DNA of 40,912 nt from Betaproteobacteria bacterium (lineage in GTDB: Bacteria > Pseudomonadota > Gammaproteobacteria > Burkholderiales > SG8-41), in NCBI GenBank assembly GCA_028292225.1, contig JAQGMV010000497.1, positions 1 through 40,912 on the forward strand, written 5' to 3'. The notes below the pieces were generated by a model, which saw nothing but the letters and a program-made list of their open reading frames with translations, did no database searches and was not told the DNA's origin. This document shows, in pieces, positions 23,770-32,139 of this stretch. Positions within the stretch are counted from its first letter, which is position 1; each line of letters opens with the position of its first letter. Position numbers and translations under genes: made by a program.

Positions 23770-25180
23770 AAGGCCACGCGGGGCGGTGGTGGCCTCGCGG
23801 AACCGCGGGCCGCGTCCACCGCGGCGGGGTCTCCGACATCTGCACGACCGGCGCGAGATGCGTCAGGCGTCCGATGGGGGAATCGTGGTGTGCCAGCAGC
23901 GACTGCAGCTCGTCTGCGGGGAGCTCCGCGGGAAGCTGCGAGTACTGCGCAGGCTCGAGCAGGCCGTGCTCGCGTATCCAGTGTCCGGCGCTCGCGAGGG
24001 ACGTTCTCACCAGCCAGCTCCCGCCTTCGCGCGCGCGACGTGCAAGCGCGATCATCGCGCCGTAGGCGAGCAGGTAACCGGCGATGTAATCCTGCGCCGA
24101 GACCGGCATGAACGCGGGGCGCTGCCCTTCTCCCTGATAAGCCATGCCGTTCGCGGACTGCACCACGGTGTCGTAGCCGCGGCGCCCACGCCACGGGCCT
24201 TCGTGGCCCCACGCGCTCAAGGTGACGTACACCACGCCGGGACGCATGCCGGCAATGGCCTCGGGCGAAAGACCGCGGCCCGCGAGCGCTCCCGGCCGGT
24301 ACGACTGGGAGAACACGTCGCAGGTGCGGATGAGCTCGCGCATGGCCGCCGCCTCGGGCGCATTGCGAAGGTCGAGATGTGCGGAAAGCTTGCCGATTCC
24401 GGTGTCGAAATCGGACGGCCCCGAATCAGCGAGATCTTCACGCGTGATTCGAAGCACGTCGGCGCCGTGCTCGGCGAGTGTGCGCGCGCACGTCGGGCCC
24501 GCGAGCACCCGGGTGAGATCGAGCACGCGAACATTCGAGAGCGGACGCTCTCCGGCCGGAAGCGGGCGCGGCGGCGCATCGCCGATCCTGATCACCTCGA
24601 AAAGCGGCAGCTTCGCGACCGTCTGCGCCTGCGGCAGCACGCGCCATTCGGCTTCGCTGCGAACGAAGCCGCCGGCGCCTCCCGCTTCGAAGATCGCATT
24701 TTCGAGCTCGACCCCGTCCCATTTCGCCACGGCCGCGGCGACCGCGTCGCGCTTCGCCGGCGCGCCCAGGACGCTGAGGTTCGCGTCGCGAAGATTGAAG
24801 AAGTTGCAGTGCAGATACATCCAGCGGCCGTTGCGCAGTTGATAGAAGCCGGTGATTTTTTCCGGATCCTGCGCGGGCCGCTCGCCGTTGATCTTCAGAT
24901 AGCGCGAGCTGCGTAGCGCCGCCGCCGCGGCTCGGGCATTCACGCGCACGCGCTGCTGCTTACCGCTTTTGATCTTCCACAGATCGGCTGCAGCCAGTCC
25001 CGTCGCGGCGAGCACCGCGGTTCCCGGCGTGACGACGTCGTAACGCGTCGGGAATACCGGTCCGTGCCCGTCGATGTCGACCGACTGCGCCGCCGACGCC
25101 GGCAGTCCGGCGAGCTCGACGAGCTTCGCGAGCGAAGCTTCGGCCGTGCGCGGCCCTGCGGTTGCGTAGATATCGTCCAT
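23768..25180 (-). CDS. CoA-transferase family III (CaiB/BaiF), long form
   Basis: The 470-residue protein has a normal CaiB N-terminal signature 'VRVLDLTRVLAGPTCARTLAEHGADVLRI' only at about 217-245, followed by 'VYVTLSAWGHEGPW' and 'GYDTVVQSANGMA'. Asp364 in 'SAQDYIAGYL' is the likely catalytic aspartate. The first 215 residues look like the distal part of another CaiB unit, a layout seen in one subfamily of about this length. GGGAGGAA precedes the ATG. Such enzymes move CoA between carboxylic acids. It starts 22 bases after the CMD gene; the C-terminus (PRGHHRPAWP) may be shaped by the adjoining repeat. Confidence 0.88.
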   Translation of the reverse strand: MDDIYATAGPRTAEASLAKLVELAGLPASAAQSVDIDGHGPVFPTRYDVVTPGTAVLAATGLAAADLWKIKSGKQQRVRVNARAAAAALRSSRYLKINGERPAQDPEKITGFYQLRNGRWMYLHCNFFNLRDANLSVLGAPAKRDAVAAAVAKWDGVELENAIFEAGGAGGFVRSEAEWRVLPQAQTVAKLPLFEVIRIGDAPPRPLPAGERPLSNVRVLDLTRVLAGPTCARTLAEHGADVLRITREDLADSGPSDFDTGIGKLSAHLDLRNAPEAAAMRELIRTCDVFSQSYRPGALAGRGLSPEAIAGMRPGVVYVTLSAWGHEGPWRGRRGYDTVVQSANGMAYQGEGQRPAFMPVSAQDYIAGYLLAYGAMIALARRAREGGSWLVRTSLASAGHWIREHGLLEPAQYSQLPAELPADELQSLLAHHDSPIGRLTHLAPVVQMSETPPRWTRPAVPRGHHRPAWP

Positions 25181-25202
25181 GATCGTTCCTCCCTTGCCGC
25201 TT

Positions 25203-26054
25203 TTATTCAGCCGGCAGCGGTAGCTGCGACTCCGTGATTTCGCTCAAGAGTCCCTGCTCTTCGAGCGCGTGCTCGAGGATCGTCACGAATCGCACGAAGC
25301 GCGGCATCCCCGCGTAAATCGTCGATTGCAGTATGACTTCCAGGACCTCGCGTCCCGACGCGCCGTGCTGAAGCGCATTGCGGATGTGGTTCTCCGCCTG
25401 GTGGAACTCGCCTGCGACGAAGAGCTCACCGACGATGCACAGTATGCGCGTGCGATCGTCGAGCACCCCGCGCGAATACATGCCGGCGTAGATGTAGTCG
25501 AGCCACAGCTTGTTGAAATGCTGATCGATGCGATCCAGGCGTGCGACGCTCTCCAGGTGATGAGTCGGCTGCAGCCGCAGCCCCGGGCTCAGGCTGCGCC
25601 AGCCGTATTTATCGAGCAGCGCTTCGCGGCGCGGCACGTGCTCCGCAGGCGTTTTCCACGCCGCGCGCTCGCGCTCTTGCGATCGCTCGGGTCCTCCGGT
25701 CGGAAGCTGCGTGCTCGTGATCTCTTCCATACGCCCGAGCGCCCCCAGGACGCGCTTGAGCTCGCGCGCACCGCGCTTCGCTTTCGGATAGCCGAAGTAG
25801 ACCGTGGTCTGGAGTATGACTTCGAGGATCTCGCGAGGCGCCACGCCCTGCTCGAGCGCCGTCCGGATGTGGGCGCCGAGCTCCTCCATCTCATCCATCG
25901 CGACGAACTCGCCCACCAGGACGAGGCAACGCGTGCGCTCGTCGAGTATGCCGCGCCTGAACATGCCGCCGTGGGTGAAATCGTGCAGGAGCTTCGCGTA
26001 GTGCGGGTCCAGCTCGCTCGCCCAGCTCAGGTCGTCCAGCCCTGCCTCGTCCAT
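25203..26054 (-). CDS. Carboxymuconolactone decarboxylase (CMD)-family protein, two fused domains
   Basis: The 283-residue protein contains two CMD domains. The first has 'LDERTRCLVLVGEFVAMDEMEELGAHIRTALEQGVAPREILEVILQTTVYFGYP'. The second has 'LDDRTRILCIVGELFVAGEFHQAENHIRNALQHGASGREVLEVILQSTIYAGMP'. Each keeps the E...H...A...G...EI..VI.Q pattern; neither has the CxxC of AhpD peroxidases. This suggests a decarboxylase/hydrolase-type role in ring-cleavage or related catabolism. GGGAGG precedes the ATG. It is the first gene of the minus-strand catabolic operon and is divergent from the acyl-CoA synthetase. Confidence 0.9.
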   Translation of the reverse strand: MDEAGLDDLSWASELDPHYAKLLHDFTHGGMFRRGILDERTRCLVLVGEFVAMDEMEELGAHIRTALEQGVAPREILEVILQTTVYFGYPKAKRGARELKRVLGALGRMEEITSTQLPTGGPERSQERERAAWKTPAEHVPRREALLDKYGWRSLSPGLRLQPTHHLESVARLDRIDQHFNKLWLDYIYAGMYSRGVLDDRTRILCIVGELFVAGEFHQAENHIRNALQHGASGREVLEVILQSTIYAGMPRFVRFVTILEHALEEQGLLSEITESQLPLPAE

Positions 26055-26133
26055 GTCAGCCTCCCATCGAGGCTGATGATATTACTAGACGCGCAGCGAG
26101 CCTGAGGTGCGAAAGCGGCTATCGTTCGCGTCG

Positions 26134-26139
26134 TATAAT
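26134..26139 (+). promoter_or_regulatory. Candidate -10 element TATAAT
   Basis: A perfect TATAAT lies 34 bases before the synthetase start codon in the CMD/synthetase divergent region. No good -35 hexamer is seen 16-18 bases upstream, so an activator may be needed or the match may be chance. Confidence 0.4.
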
Positions 26140-26172
26140 TCACGCGCAAAAACGTCAGGAAGATTCTCCGCC

Positions 26173-28293
26173 ATGTGGACCACAGAGCAGTTGCAGTCGA
26201 TCGACAAGATGCTCAACCCGCGCTCGATCGCCGTCGTGGGCGCATCGCCCAAAGGCGGTTACGGCACACGCCTGCTCAACGCCGTGCTGCGCTCGAAGGA
26301 GCGCGTGCGGGTCTATCCGGTGAATCCCAATTACGACGAGATTGCGGGCGTCAAAACCTACCGCAGCATCGCCGATCTGCCCGAAGCGCCGGACCTGATG
26401 GGGATCGTGGTGCCGTACCGGAAGGTGCTCGGCGTGCTGAAGGAATCCCACGACAAAGGCGCGCGATCCGCGCTCGTCATCTCCGCCGGTTTCGCCGAAC
26501 GCGGTACCGACTCGGGGTCCGATCTGCAAAAGCAGGTCGGCGCCTACGCGCGTGAATCGGGGCTTCGCGTCGCGGGCCCCAACTGCCTCGGCCTCGCGAA
26601 TGTGCGCGACGACATCTGGGCGACTGCGTCGTCGCGCACGCTCGGCGGGCTCACCGGGCACATCGCTCTCGTGTGCCAGAGTGGGGCAACCGCTTTCGGG
26701 CCCTTCCTGCTGCGCGCGGTCGATTCGGGCATCGGGCTCTCGCACATCATCTCGACGGGCAACGAAGCCGACCTCGATTTCTCCGATTTCGCGCGCTATC
26801 TGGTCGACGACCCCGGCACGAGAGTCATCGCAGGTTTCGTCGAAGGCTTCAAGGACGTGCGCAAATTCATCGCGGTCGCGCAGCTCGCAGCCGAGCGCGG
26901 CAAGCCGATCGTGCTCATCAAGATCGGCCGGTCGGAGTCCGGCGCACAGGCCGCGCGATCGCACACCGCAGCGCTCACCGGCGCCGACGAGCTCTACGAC
27001 GCGGTCTTCAAACAATACGGCGTGATCCGCGTGCAGGACTACGACGAGCTCCTCGAAGTGAGCCAGCTCCTCGCGAACTCGCACAAGCCGAAGAAGCGCG
27101 GCGTCGCGGTGGTGTCGCACTCCGGCGGGATCAGCTCGCTCACTGCGGACATGCTCGGGCTCGCGGGCCTCGAGCTTCCTGCGCTGAGCGCGCGCGCGCG
27201 CGACGGCATCAACGGCATACTCAAGGACTTCGGCTGGGCAGCGAATCCCGCAGACGTGACAGGCTTCGCGCGTAAAGACGAGTTCGTCCAGATCATCGAC
27301 TACATGATCGAAGAGCCCGAGGTCGGCACGCTGGTCGTGGCGAGCGCGGGCGCCGGCAACCAGCCCGATCATGTCATCGCGTTACGCGACCGCACCGACA
27401 AGAACGTGGCGTTTTTCTACACTGCGAGCCGCAACGACAGGTCGCTCGAGAAGCTCAAGAAAGCGAACATCCCGATCTTCTATTCGCCCGACAAGCTGGC
27501 AAGCGGATTAAAGAGCCTCAATGACTATCACGCATGGCTCGACGAGCGCGCCGCCAGGGGCCGCGTCGAGGCGCCTTCGGTTACCGAGGCGCAGCGGCAG
27601 GCGATCGGGAAGCTGCGCGCGCTCGGCCGCGAGTCACTGTCGGAAAGCGAAAGCAAGCAGTTGATCGCCGCGTGGGGAGTGCCCGCCGGCCGCGAGATCC
27701 AGGTGTACTCGCAAGGCGCCGCGGTCGAGGCCGCGCAGCGCATCGGATACCCGGTCGCGCTCAAAGTCGATTCAGCCGACATCCTGCACAAGACCGAAGC
27801 CGGAGTCGTAAGGCTAGGCCTCGCGAACGAGGACCAAGTGCGCGCAGCGTACGAGGAGATCGTCTCGAACGCGACGCGATACGCGCCTGGCGCTTCGATC
27901 GGCGCGGTGTCGGTGCAGGAAATGGTCGCCGGCGGGGTCGAAGTCATCGTCGGTATCAAATACGACGCTCAGCTCGGTCCGATGCTCGTCTTCGGCAGCG
28001 GCGGGATCATGGTGGAAGTGTTCGGCGACGTGGCGACGCGCCACTGCCCGGTCAGCCGCGGCGAAGCGCTCCAGATGATCGGCGAGATCAAGGGATCGAA
28101 GCTGCTGCGCGGTTTCCGGGGCAGGCCCGCTGCGGACATCGACGCGCTCGCGGACACTCTCGTGCGGATGTCGCACATGGCCGTGCAGCTCGAAGGCGAG
28201 CTCGCAGAGATCGACGTAAACCCGCTGATGGTGCTGCCTGCCGGTCAGGGCGTGAAAGCGGTCGACGCGCTGGTCCTGCTGCGTCCCGCCTGA
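26173..28293 (+). CDS. Acyl-CoA synthetase, ADP-forming (NDP-forming) type
   Basis: The 706-residue protein is a fused alpha-beta acyl-CoA synthetase. The CoA-binding domain begins 'NPRSIAVVGASPKGGYGTRLLNAVL' (16-40). The ligase domain contains 'RSHTAALTGADELYDAVFKQYGV' with the likely phosphohistidine His264. The C-terminal ATP-grasp domain starts near 488 with 'VALKVDSADILHKTEAGVVRLGL'. It converts an acid, ATP and CoA to acyl-CoA, ADP and phosphate, reversibly. The substrate is unknown. I chose Met at 26173 because it begins the conserved domain and has AGGAAG upstream. An in-frame upstream start at 26107 would overlap the TATAAT. It probably works with the divergent CoA-transferase/CMD block. 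Confidence 0.92.
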   Translation: MWTTEQLQSIDKMLNPRSIAVVGASPKGGYGTRLLNAVLRSKERVRVYPVNPNYDEIAGVKTYRSIADLPEAPDLMGIVVPYRKVLGVLKESHDKGARSALVISAGFAERGTDSGSDLQKQVGAYARESGLRVAGPNCLGLANVRDDIWATASSRTLGGLTGHIALVCQSGATAFGPFLLRAVDSGIGLSHIISTGNEADLDFSDFARYLVDDPGTRVIAGFVEGFKDVRKFIAVAQLAAERGKPIVLIKIGRSESGAQAARSHTAALTGADELYDAVFKQYGVIRVQDYDELLEVSQLLANSHKPKKRGVAVVSHSGGISSLTADMLGLAGLELPALSARARDGINGILKDFGWAANPADVTGFARKDEFVQIIDYMIEEPEVGTLVVASAGAGNQPDHVIALRDRTDKNVAFFYTASRNDRSLEKLKKANIPIFYSPDKLASGLKSLNDYHAWLDERAARGRVEAPSVTEAQRQAIGKLRALGRESLSESESKQLIAAWGVPAGREIQVYSQGAAVEAAQRIGYPVALKVDSADILHKTEAGVVRLGLANEDQVRAAYEEIVSNATRYAPGASIGAVSVQEMVAGGVEVIVGIKYDAQLGPMLVFGSGGIMVEVFGDVATRHCPVSRGEALQMIGEIKGSKLLRGFRGRPAADIDALADTLVRMSHMAVQLEGELAEIDVNPLMVLPAGQGVKAVDALVLLRPA

Positions 28294-28299
28294 CCCTAC

Positions 28300-28355
28300 G
28301 AAATCGGGGACAGACCCCGATTTCCGTGCTGCGGAAATCGGGTCTGTCCCCGATT
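28300..28355. repeat. Inverted pair of family A palindromes
   Basis: Copies at 28300-28324 (centre ACAGA) and 28334-28355 (centre TCTGT, one G missing from the left G-run) lie in opposite orientation. They follow the synthetase stop codon and precede the convergent DUF1328 gene. Confidence 0.85.
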
Positions 28356-28386
28356 AAAGCCGGGGCTCGAAGCCGCGGTCGCAGGT

Positions 28387-28554
28387 CTACCGCCCCCGCC
28401 CTCGCATGCCGCCGAGCAGCGACACGACGAACAGCACGAGGAAGATGAAGAACAGGACTTTCGCGATTCCGGCGGCGCCGGCCGCGAGTCCGCCGAACCC
28501 GAACAGGGCCGCAACCAGCGCGATCACGAAGAACACGAGTGCGTAGTGCAACAT
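28387..28554 (-). CDS. DUF1328 small membrane protein (YtjA-like)
   Basis: The 55-residue product starts [20 protein letters not shown] and continues [29 protein letters not shown]. It has two hydrophobic helices linked by a Gly/Ala turn, the complete DUF1328 pattern. It is an inner-membrane protein of unknown function, often stress-induced in relatives. GAGGAG precedes the ATG. It is transcribed divergently from the third Bug-type gene. Confidence 0.9.
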   Translation of the reverse strand: MLHYALVFFVIALVAALFGFGGLAAGAAGIAKVLFFIFLVLFVVSLLGGMRGRGR

Positions 28555-28654
28555 GATGATCTCCTCAAATTGTCGTCCGTTCCTCGGACATGCCTTTCCT
28601 GTTGCAACCGGTGTGCCGGATTGCGGTGGCCGTCTGAAATCCAGGAGTTTTTCG

Positions 28655-29626
28655 ATGAAGCGATACCTTCTGACGGCCTGCCTGCTCGCGGCAGTGCACG
28701 CCGCGCACGCGCAGTCTCCCGCACCGCAATATCCCGTAAAGCCGATGCGCATCATCGTGCCCGTGGCCGCGGGCGGTAACGTCGACATCGTCGCGCGCAC
28801 GCTCGCGCAGAAGTTCGGCGAGAGCTTCGGGCACGCGGTGATCGTGGACAACCGTCCGAGCGCGAGCAGCCTCGTCGGGACCCAGCTCGTGGCGAAATCG
28901 CCGCCGGACGGCTATACCCTGCTCGCGATCGCCAACACCTTCGCTTCGGCGCCGGGCATCGTCGGCAATCCCGGCTACGATCCGGTGAAAGACTTCGTCG
29001 GCGTCTCGCAGACCGCGCGCATACCGATGGTGCTCGTCGTCAATCCCGGTCTCCCGGTGCGCTCGGTGCAGGAGCTGATCGGGCTCGCGAAAAAACGCCC
29101 CGGCGAGATTTCCTACGCCTCGTCGGGGACCGGATCGACAGGCCACATCGCCGCCGAGATGTTCTCGCGCCAGGCCGGAATCCGGATGCTGCACGTGCCG
29201 TACAAAGGTAATGCGCAGTCGCTCGTCGACCTCGTCGGCGGGCAGGTGATGGTCATGTTCGACCAGCTCAGCACGTCGAGCCCTCACATCAGGGCGTCCA
29301 AGCTGCGGCCGCTCGGCGTGACCACGCGCACGCGAGCGCCGCTGTTTCCGGAGATTCCGACGATCGACGAAGCCGGGGTGCACGGCTTCGAAGACGTCAC
29401 TTTCAACGGTCTCATGGCGCCTGCAGGCACGCCGAACGCGATACTCACCCGGGTCCACGCCGAAGTCGCAAAAGCGGTAAAGCTCGCCGACGTGCGCAAG
29501 CGCTTCGACGACCAGGCGATAGAGCTCGCGGCGAGCCCGACGCCGGAAGCATTCACCGCATACATCAAAGCGGAAGCGGCCAAGTACGCCAGGCTCGCCA
29601 AGGACGCCGGCATCAGGGCTGATTGA
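28655..29626 (+). CDS. Bug/TctC-family substrate-binding protein
   Basis: The 323-residue protein starts at the ATG at 28655 behind AGGAG. Its signal peptide [20 protein letters not shown] is probably cleaved after 'AHA'. The mature part has '[28 protein letters not shown]', '[29 protein letters not shown]', '[13 protein letters not shown]', '[21 protein letters not shown]' and '[20 protein letters not shown]'. It is a periplasmic receptor of the tripartite tricarboxylate transporter class with no membrane partner nearby. Ligand unknown. Confidence 0.92.
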   Translation: MKRYLLTACLLAAVHAAHAQSPAPQYPVKPMRIIVPVAAGGNVDIVARTLAQKFGESFGHAVIVDNRPSASSLVGTQLVAKSPPDGYTLLAIANTFASAPGIVGNPGYDPVKDFVGVSQTARIPMVLVVNPGLPVRSVQELIGLAKKRPGEISYASSGTGSTGHIAAEMFSRQAGIRMLHVPYKGNAQSLVDLVGGQVMVMFDQLSTSSPHIRASKLRPLGVTTRTRAPLFPEIPTIDEAGVHGFEDVTFNGLMAPAGTPNAILTRVHAEVAKAVKLADVRKRFDDQAIELAASPTPEAFTAYIKAEAAKYARLAKDAGIRAD

Positions 29627-29632
29627 GCGCTG

Positions 29633-29703
29633 CCGGCGTTAGCGCTGGTGCACGGCTTGCTATGGTCATGCACCGGCGCATTAGCGCTGGGACATGCTTG
29701 CTA
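29633..29703. repeat. Two-copy tandem repeat before the cNMP-SLC13 gene
   Basis: A roughly 30-base unit (CCGGCG..TTAGCGCTGG..CA.GCTTGCTA) occurs at 29633-29662 and again at 29673-29703, 40 bases apart. A smaller inverted pair GGTGCA/TGCACC lies in the first unit. It sits in the likely promoter region of the next gene and could be an operator, but no regulator is identified. Confidence 0.5.
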
Positions 29704-29737
29704 AACTCCGGCACCGCAACGAAAAGACCACGAAAAC

Positions 29738-32047
29738 GTGCAGGTTGACGACATCCGCGCGCAGGAGCTGCGACAGGCGGCCGAAGCGCTGGCAGCAGTT
29801 CCCCTCTTCGCAGGCTTAAGTCCCGTAGACCGCGCCAAGCTCGCGGGCGTGCTCGAAGAGCGCTGGCTCGACGCAGGCACTGTCGTCTTCGAAGCCGGCA
29901 CCGAAGCCGACGCGATGTACATCCTGCGCGAAGGCGTCGCCGAAAGGCGCGTCTCGGGCTCGCCGATCGACGTGGTCTACCCTCCGGCGATCTTCGGCGA
30001 GCTCGCGCTGATCACCGATGCGCCGCGCTCCGCCACTGTCGTCGCGATCACGCCGATCCGCTTGTGGGTGCTGCCTCGCTCGCGCTTCGTGCCGCTCCTG
30101 CGCGCCGAGCCCGAGCTGATGCTGCATCTGTCGGCAGCGGTCGGCATGGACCTCTTTCGCACGCGGCGCGCGCTCGGGGATCTGCAAAGCGAGCTCGACG
30201 CGTGGCTCGACGAGCGCCTCGCCGATTTGAGCGAGGACGAGCGCGAGCTCGTGGAAGCCGCAGCTTATTTCGAGCGGCCGCCGCTGCGCGTGCTTCAGCG
30301 GCTGGCGCCGATGGAGCCTGCGCTGGCGAGCCTGCAGGCGCTCGAGGACAAGCCGGGCGTTCCGGGCCGGATATCCGCGCTGTGGCGCCGCGACGAGCAC
30401 GGCCTCTACGTGCCGCCGGCGATTCGCAGCGCCCTGCGCCGCCGGGTGCGGGCGGAGCGTCGCGAGCGCGCGCTGCAGACGCGGCTGTGCGCGCTCGCGC
30501 GCCAGCTCGAGAGCGAACGCTATCTCGAGGACGCGGTGCTGACCTACGCCGCGGCGGGTGCGGACTCGGACGTGCGGCGGCTCAAAGGCGCTGCAGCCGC
30601 TCCCGCCACGATTGCCCCCGAGAAAGCGAGCGCAGCGCCTGCGACCTCATCGCGCCTGCGCCGTCTGGCCCCGGTACTCTGGGCGTTGCTCGCGCTCAGC
30701 CCCCTGCTCTTCTGGACCGCAGCGCCGCCCGAAGGCCTCAGCGTCGCGGGATGGCGAATGCTGCTCACCGTCATCTCGGCAGCGGTGCTCTTCGCTTCCG
30801 AGATACTTCCGGAAGCGGTGATCGCGCTCGCGCTGCTCGCGGTGTGGGTCGTCACCGGTATCGCGCAACCGCGGCTCGCGCTCGACGGTTTCGCGTCACA
30901 GGCGTGGGTGCTCGTCCTCGCCGTGCTCGCAGTCGGGGTCGCGGTCGGCAATTCGGGACTGCTGTATCGCGTGGCGCTCGTCGCGCTGGGGCGCAAACCC
31001 GCGAGCTTCGCATCGCGCTGCATAACCCTTGCGCTCGTCGGCACCGCGGTCACGCCGACGCTGCCGAATGCCACGAGCCGGATGGCGCTCGCCGCGCCGC
31101 TCGTGCGCGAAGTCGCGGCGGCGCTCGGCTTCACGCCCGGCAGCCGCGCTGCGACGGGCCTGGCGCTGGCAGCGCTGATCGGATTCGGGCAGATGTCGGG
31201 GCTCTTCCTGACCGGATCGTCGGTCGGACTGCTGCTCCACGGATTGTTGCCGGATACGGCTCGCGAGGACTTCGGATTCACCGGCTGGTTCCTCGCAGCA
31301 TTGCCCTTGCACCTCGTGCTGTTCGCCACTTCGATGGCCGCGGTAGTGGTGCTGTACAAACCCGGCGAGACGCTTTCGGATGCGACTCACCGTCTCGCGC
31401 TCCAGCATGAAGTGCTCGGGCCGATACGCCGCGACGAGCTCTGGTGTCTGGGCGTGCTGATCGCACTCATCGCAGGCTTCCTCACCGAGCCTTGGCACGG
31501 CGTGCACGGCGCGTGGCTCGGCGTCGGCGCGCTCGTCGTGCTCGCGACGGCAGGACGCCTCGACGCCAACATGCTGCGCACCGGTGTGAACTGGAATTTC
31601 CTGGTGTTCTTCGGCGTGATCACGAGCCTCGCCACGGTCTTCGGCGCACTCAAGATCGACGCGTGGCTCGCAGCGAGCCTGAGCGGTCCCGTGGCGCTCC
31701 TCGGCGGCAACGCACTCGTGTTCTGCATTGCGCTGACGCTGTTCGGATACGCGCTGGCGTTCGTCGTCAGATGGCAGGCGGCCGCGCCTTTACTCGCGCT
31801 GGTCGCGATGCCCGTCGCAGGCGCGGTCGGCGTGCACCCGTTCCTCGTCGCGCTGATCTCGCTCGTGTCGACGCAGGTGTGGTTCCTGCCCTCGCAGAGC
31901 ACGGTCTATCTCGCGCTCTATCACGGCTCCGGCGAGCTTTTCACGCACCAGGGCGTGCGCAAGCTCGCGTGGGCATGGGGCGCTCTGGTGCTGCTGTCGA
32001 TCTCCGCCGCCGTACCCGTCTGGAAATGGATGGGGTTGATTCATTGA
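29738..32047 (+). CDS. SLC13-like transporter fused to an N-terminal cyclic-nucleotide-binding domain
   Basis: The 769-residue protein starts at GTG. Residues 20-135 form a cNMP-binding domain with the phosphate-binding cassette 'FGELALITDAPRSATV' (Phe86-Gly-Glu88, Arg97, Thr100), a canonical cAMP/cGMP-type site. A charged helical linker (about 150-290) resembles a regulatory region. From about 308 to the end there are about a dozen hydrophobic segments. 'LVGTAVTPTLPNATSRMALAAPLV' and 'FFGVITSLATVFGALKIDAWLAA' match SLC13/DASS permeases. It is probably an inner-membrane carrier gated or tuned by a cyclic nucleotide. The C-terminus MGLIH and its stop lie inside a perfect hairpin. Confidence 0.88.
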   Translation: MQVDDIRAQELRQAAEALAAVPLFAGLSPVDRAKLAGVLEERWLDAGTVVFEAGTEADAMYILREGVAERRVSGSPIDVVYPPAIFGELALITDAPRSATVVAITPIRLWVLPRSRFVPLLRAEPELMLHLSAAVGMDLFRTRRALGDLQSELDAWLDERLADLSEDERELVEAAAYFERPPLRVLQRLAPMEPALASLQALEDKPGVPGRISALWRRDEHGLYVPPAIRSALRRRVRAERRERALQTRLCALARQLESERYLEDAVLTYAAAGADSDVRRLKGAAAAPATIAPEKASAAPATSSRLRRLAPVLWALLALSPLLFWTAAPPEGLSVAGWRMLLTVISAAVLFASEILPEAVIALALLAVWVVTGIAQPRLALDGFASQAWVLVLAVLAVGVAVGNSGLLYRVALVALGRKPASFASRCITLALVGTAVTPTLPNATSRMALAAPLVREVAAALGFTPGSRAATGLALAALIGFGQMSGLFLTGSSVGLLLHGLLPDTAREDFGFTGWFLAALPLHLVLFATSMAAVVVLYKPGETLSDATHRLALQHEVLGPIRRDELWCLGVLIALIAGFLTEPWHGVHGAWLGVGALVVLATAGRLDANMLRTGVNWNFLVFFGVITSLATVFGALKIDAWLAASLSGPVALLGGNALVFCIALTLFGYALAFVVRWQAAAPLLALVAMPVAGAVGVHPFLVALISLVSTQVWFLPSQSTVYLALYHGSGELFTHQGVRKLAWAWGALVLLSISAAVPVWKWMGLIH

Positions 32048-32077
32048 GCTGCGCAAGCGCAGCTCAATGAATCAACC
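32034..32077. repeat. Perfect 21-base inverted repeat spanning the stop codon
   Basis: Arms at 32034-32054 and 32057-32077 are perfectly complementary around AA; the inner stem is GAGCTGCGC-AA-GCGCAGCTC. The TGA stop of the transporter (32045-32047) is inside the left arm. There is no T-tract after it, so it is not a standard rho-independent terminator. Confidence 0.85.
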
Positions 32078-32135
32078 GGTAAACGCCAACGAGGGAAACC
32101 AAGGTTTCCCTCCTTGACCTCGTTTTCCTTACGGC
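32077..32135. repeat. Palindrome element, family B (copy 2)
   Basis: This copy matches 2133-2188 over most of its length. Both run CGGT..ACGCCAA.G.GGGAAACC, then AAGGTTTCCC, then a C/T-rich tail ending TTCCTT. The palindrome here has 10-base arms (32091-32100 and 32103-32112) around AA. It directly follows the 21-base hairpin and ends just before the DHH gene stop. Confidence 0.7.
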
Positions 32136-32139
32136 TGGC

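Noticed and set aside
23768-25180. Artificial fusion of two CoA-transferase genes
   Set aside because: A CaiB-type protein of about 470 residues with the main domain in the C-terminal half is a recurring layout, and there is no internal start or frameshift sign.
32034-32077. Rho-independent terminator
   Set aside because: The stem is strong but no T-run follows on either strand, and it includes coding sequence.
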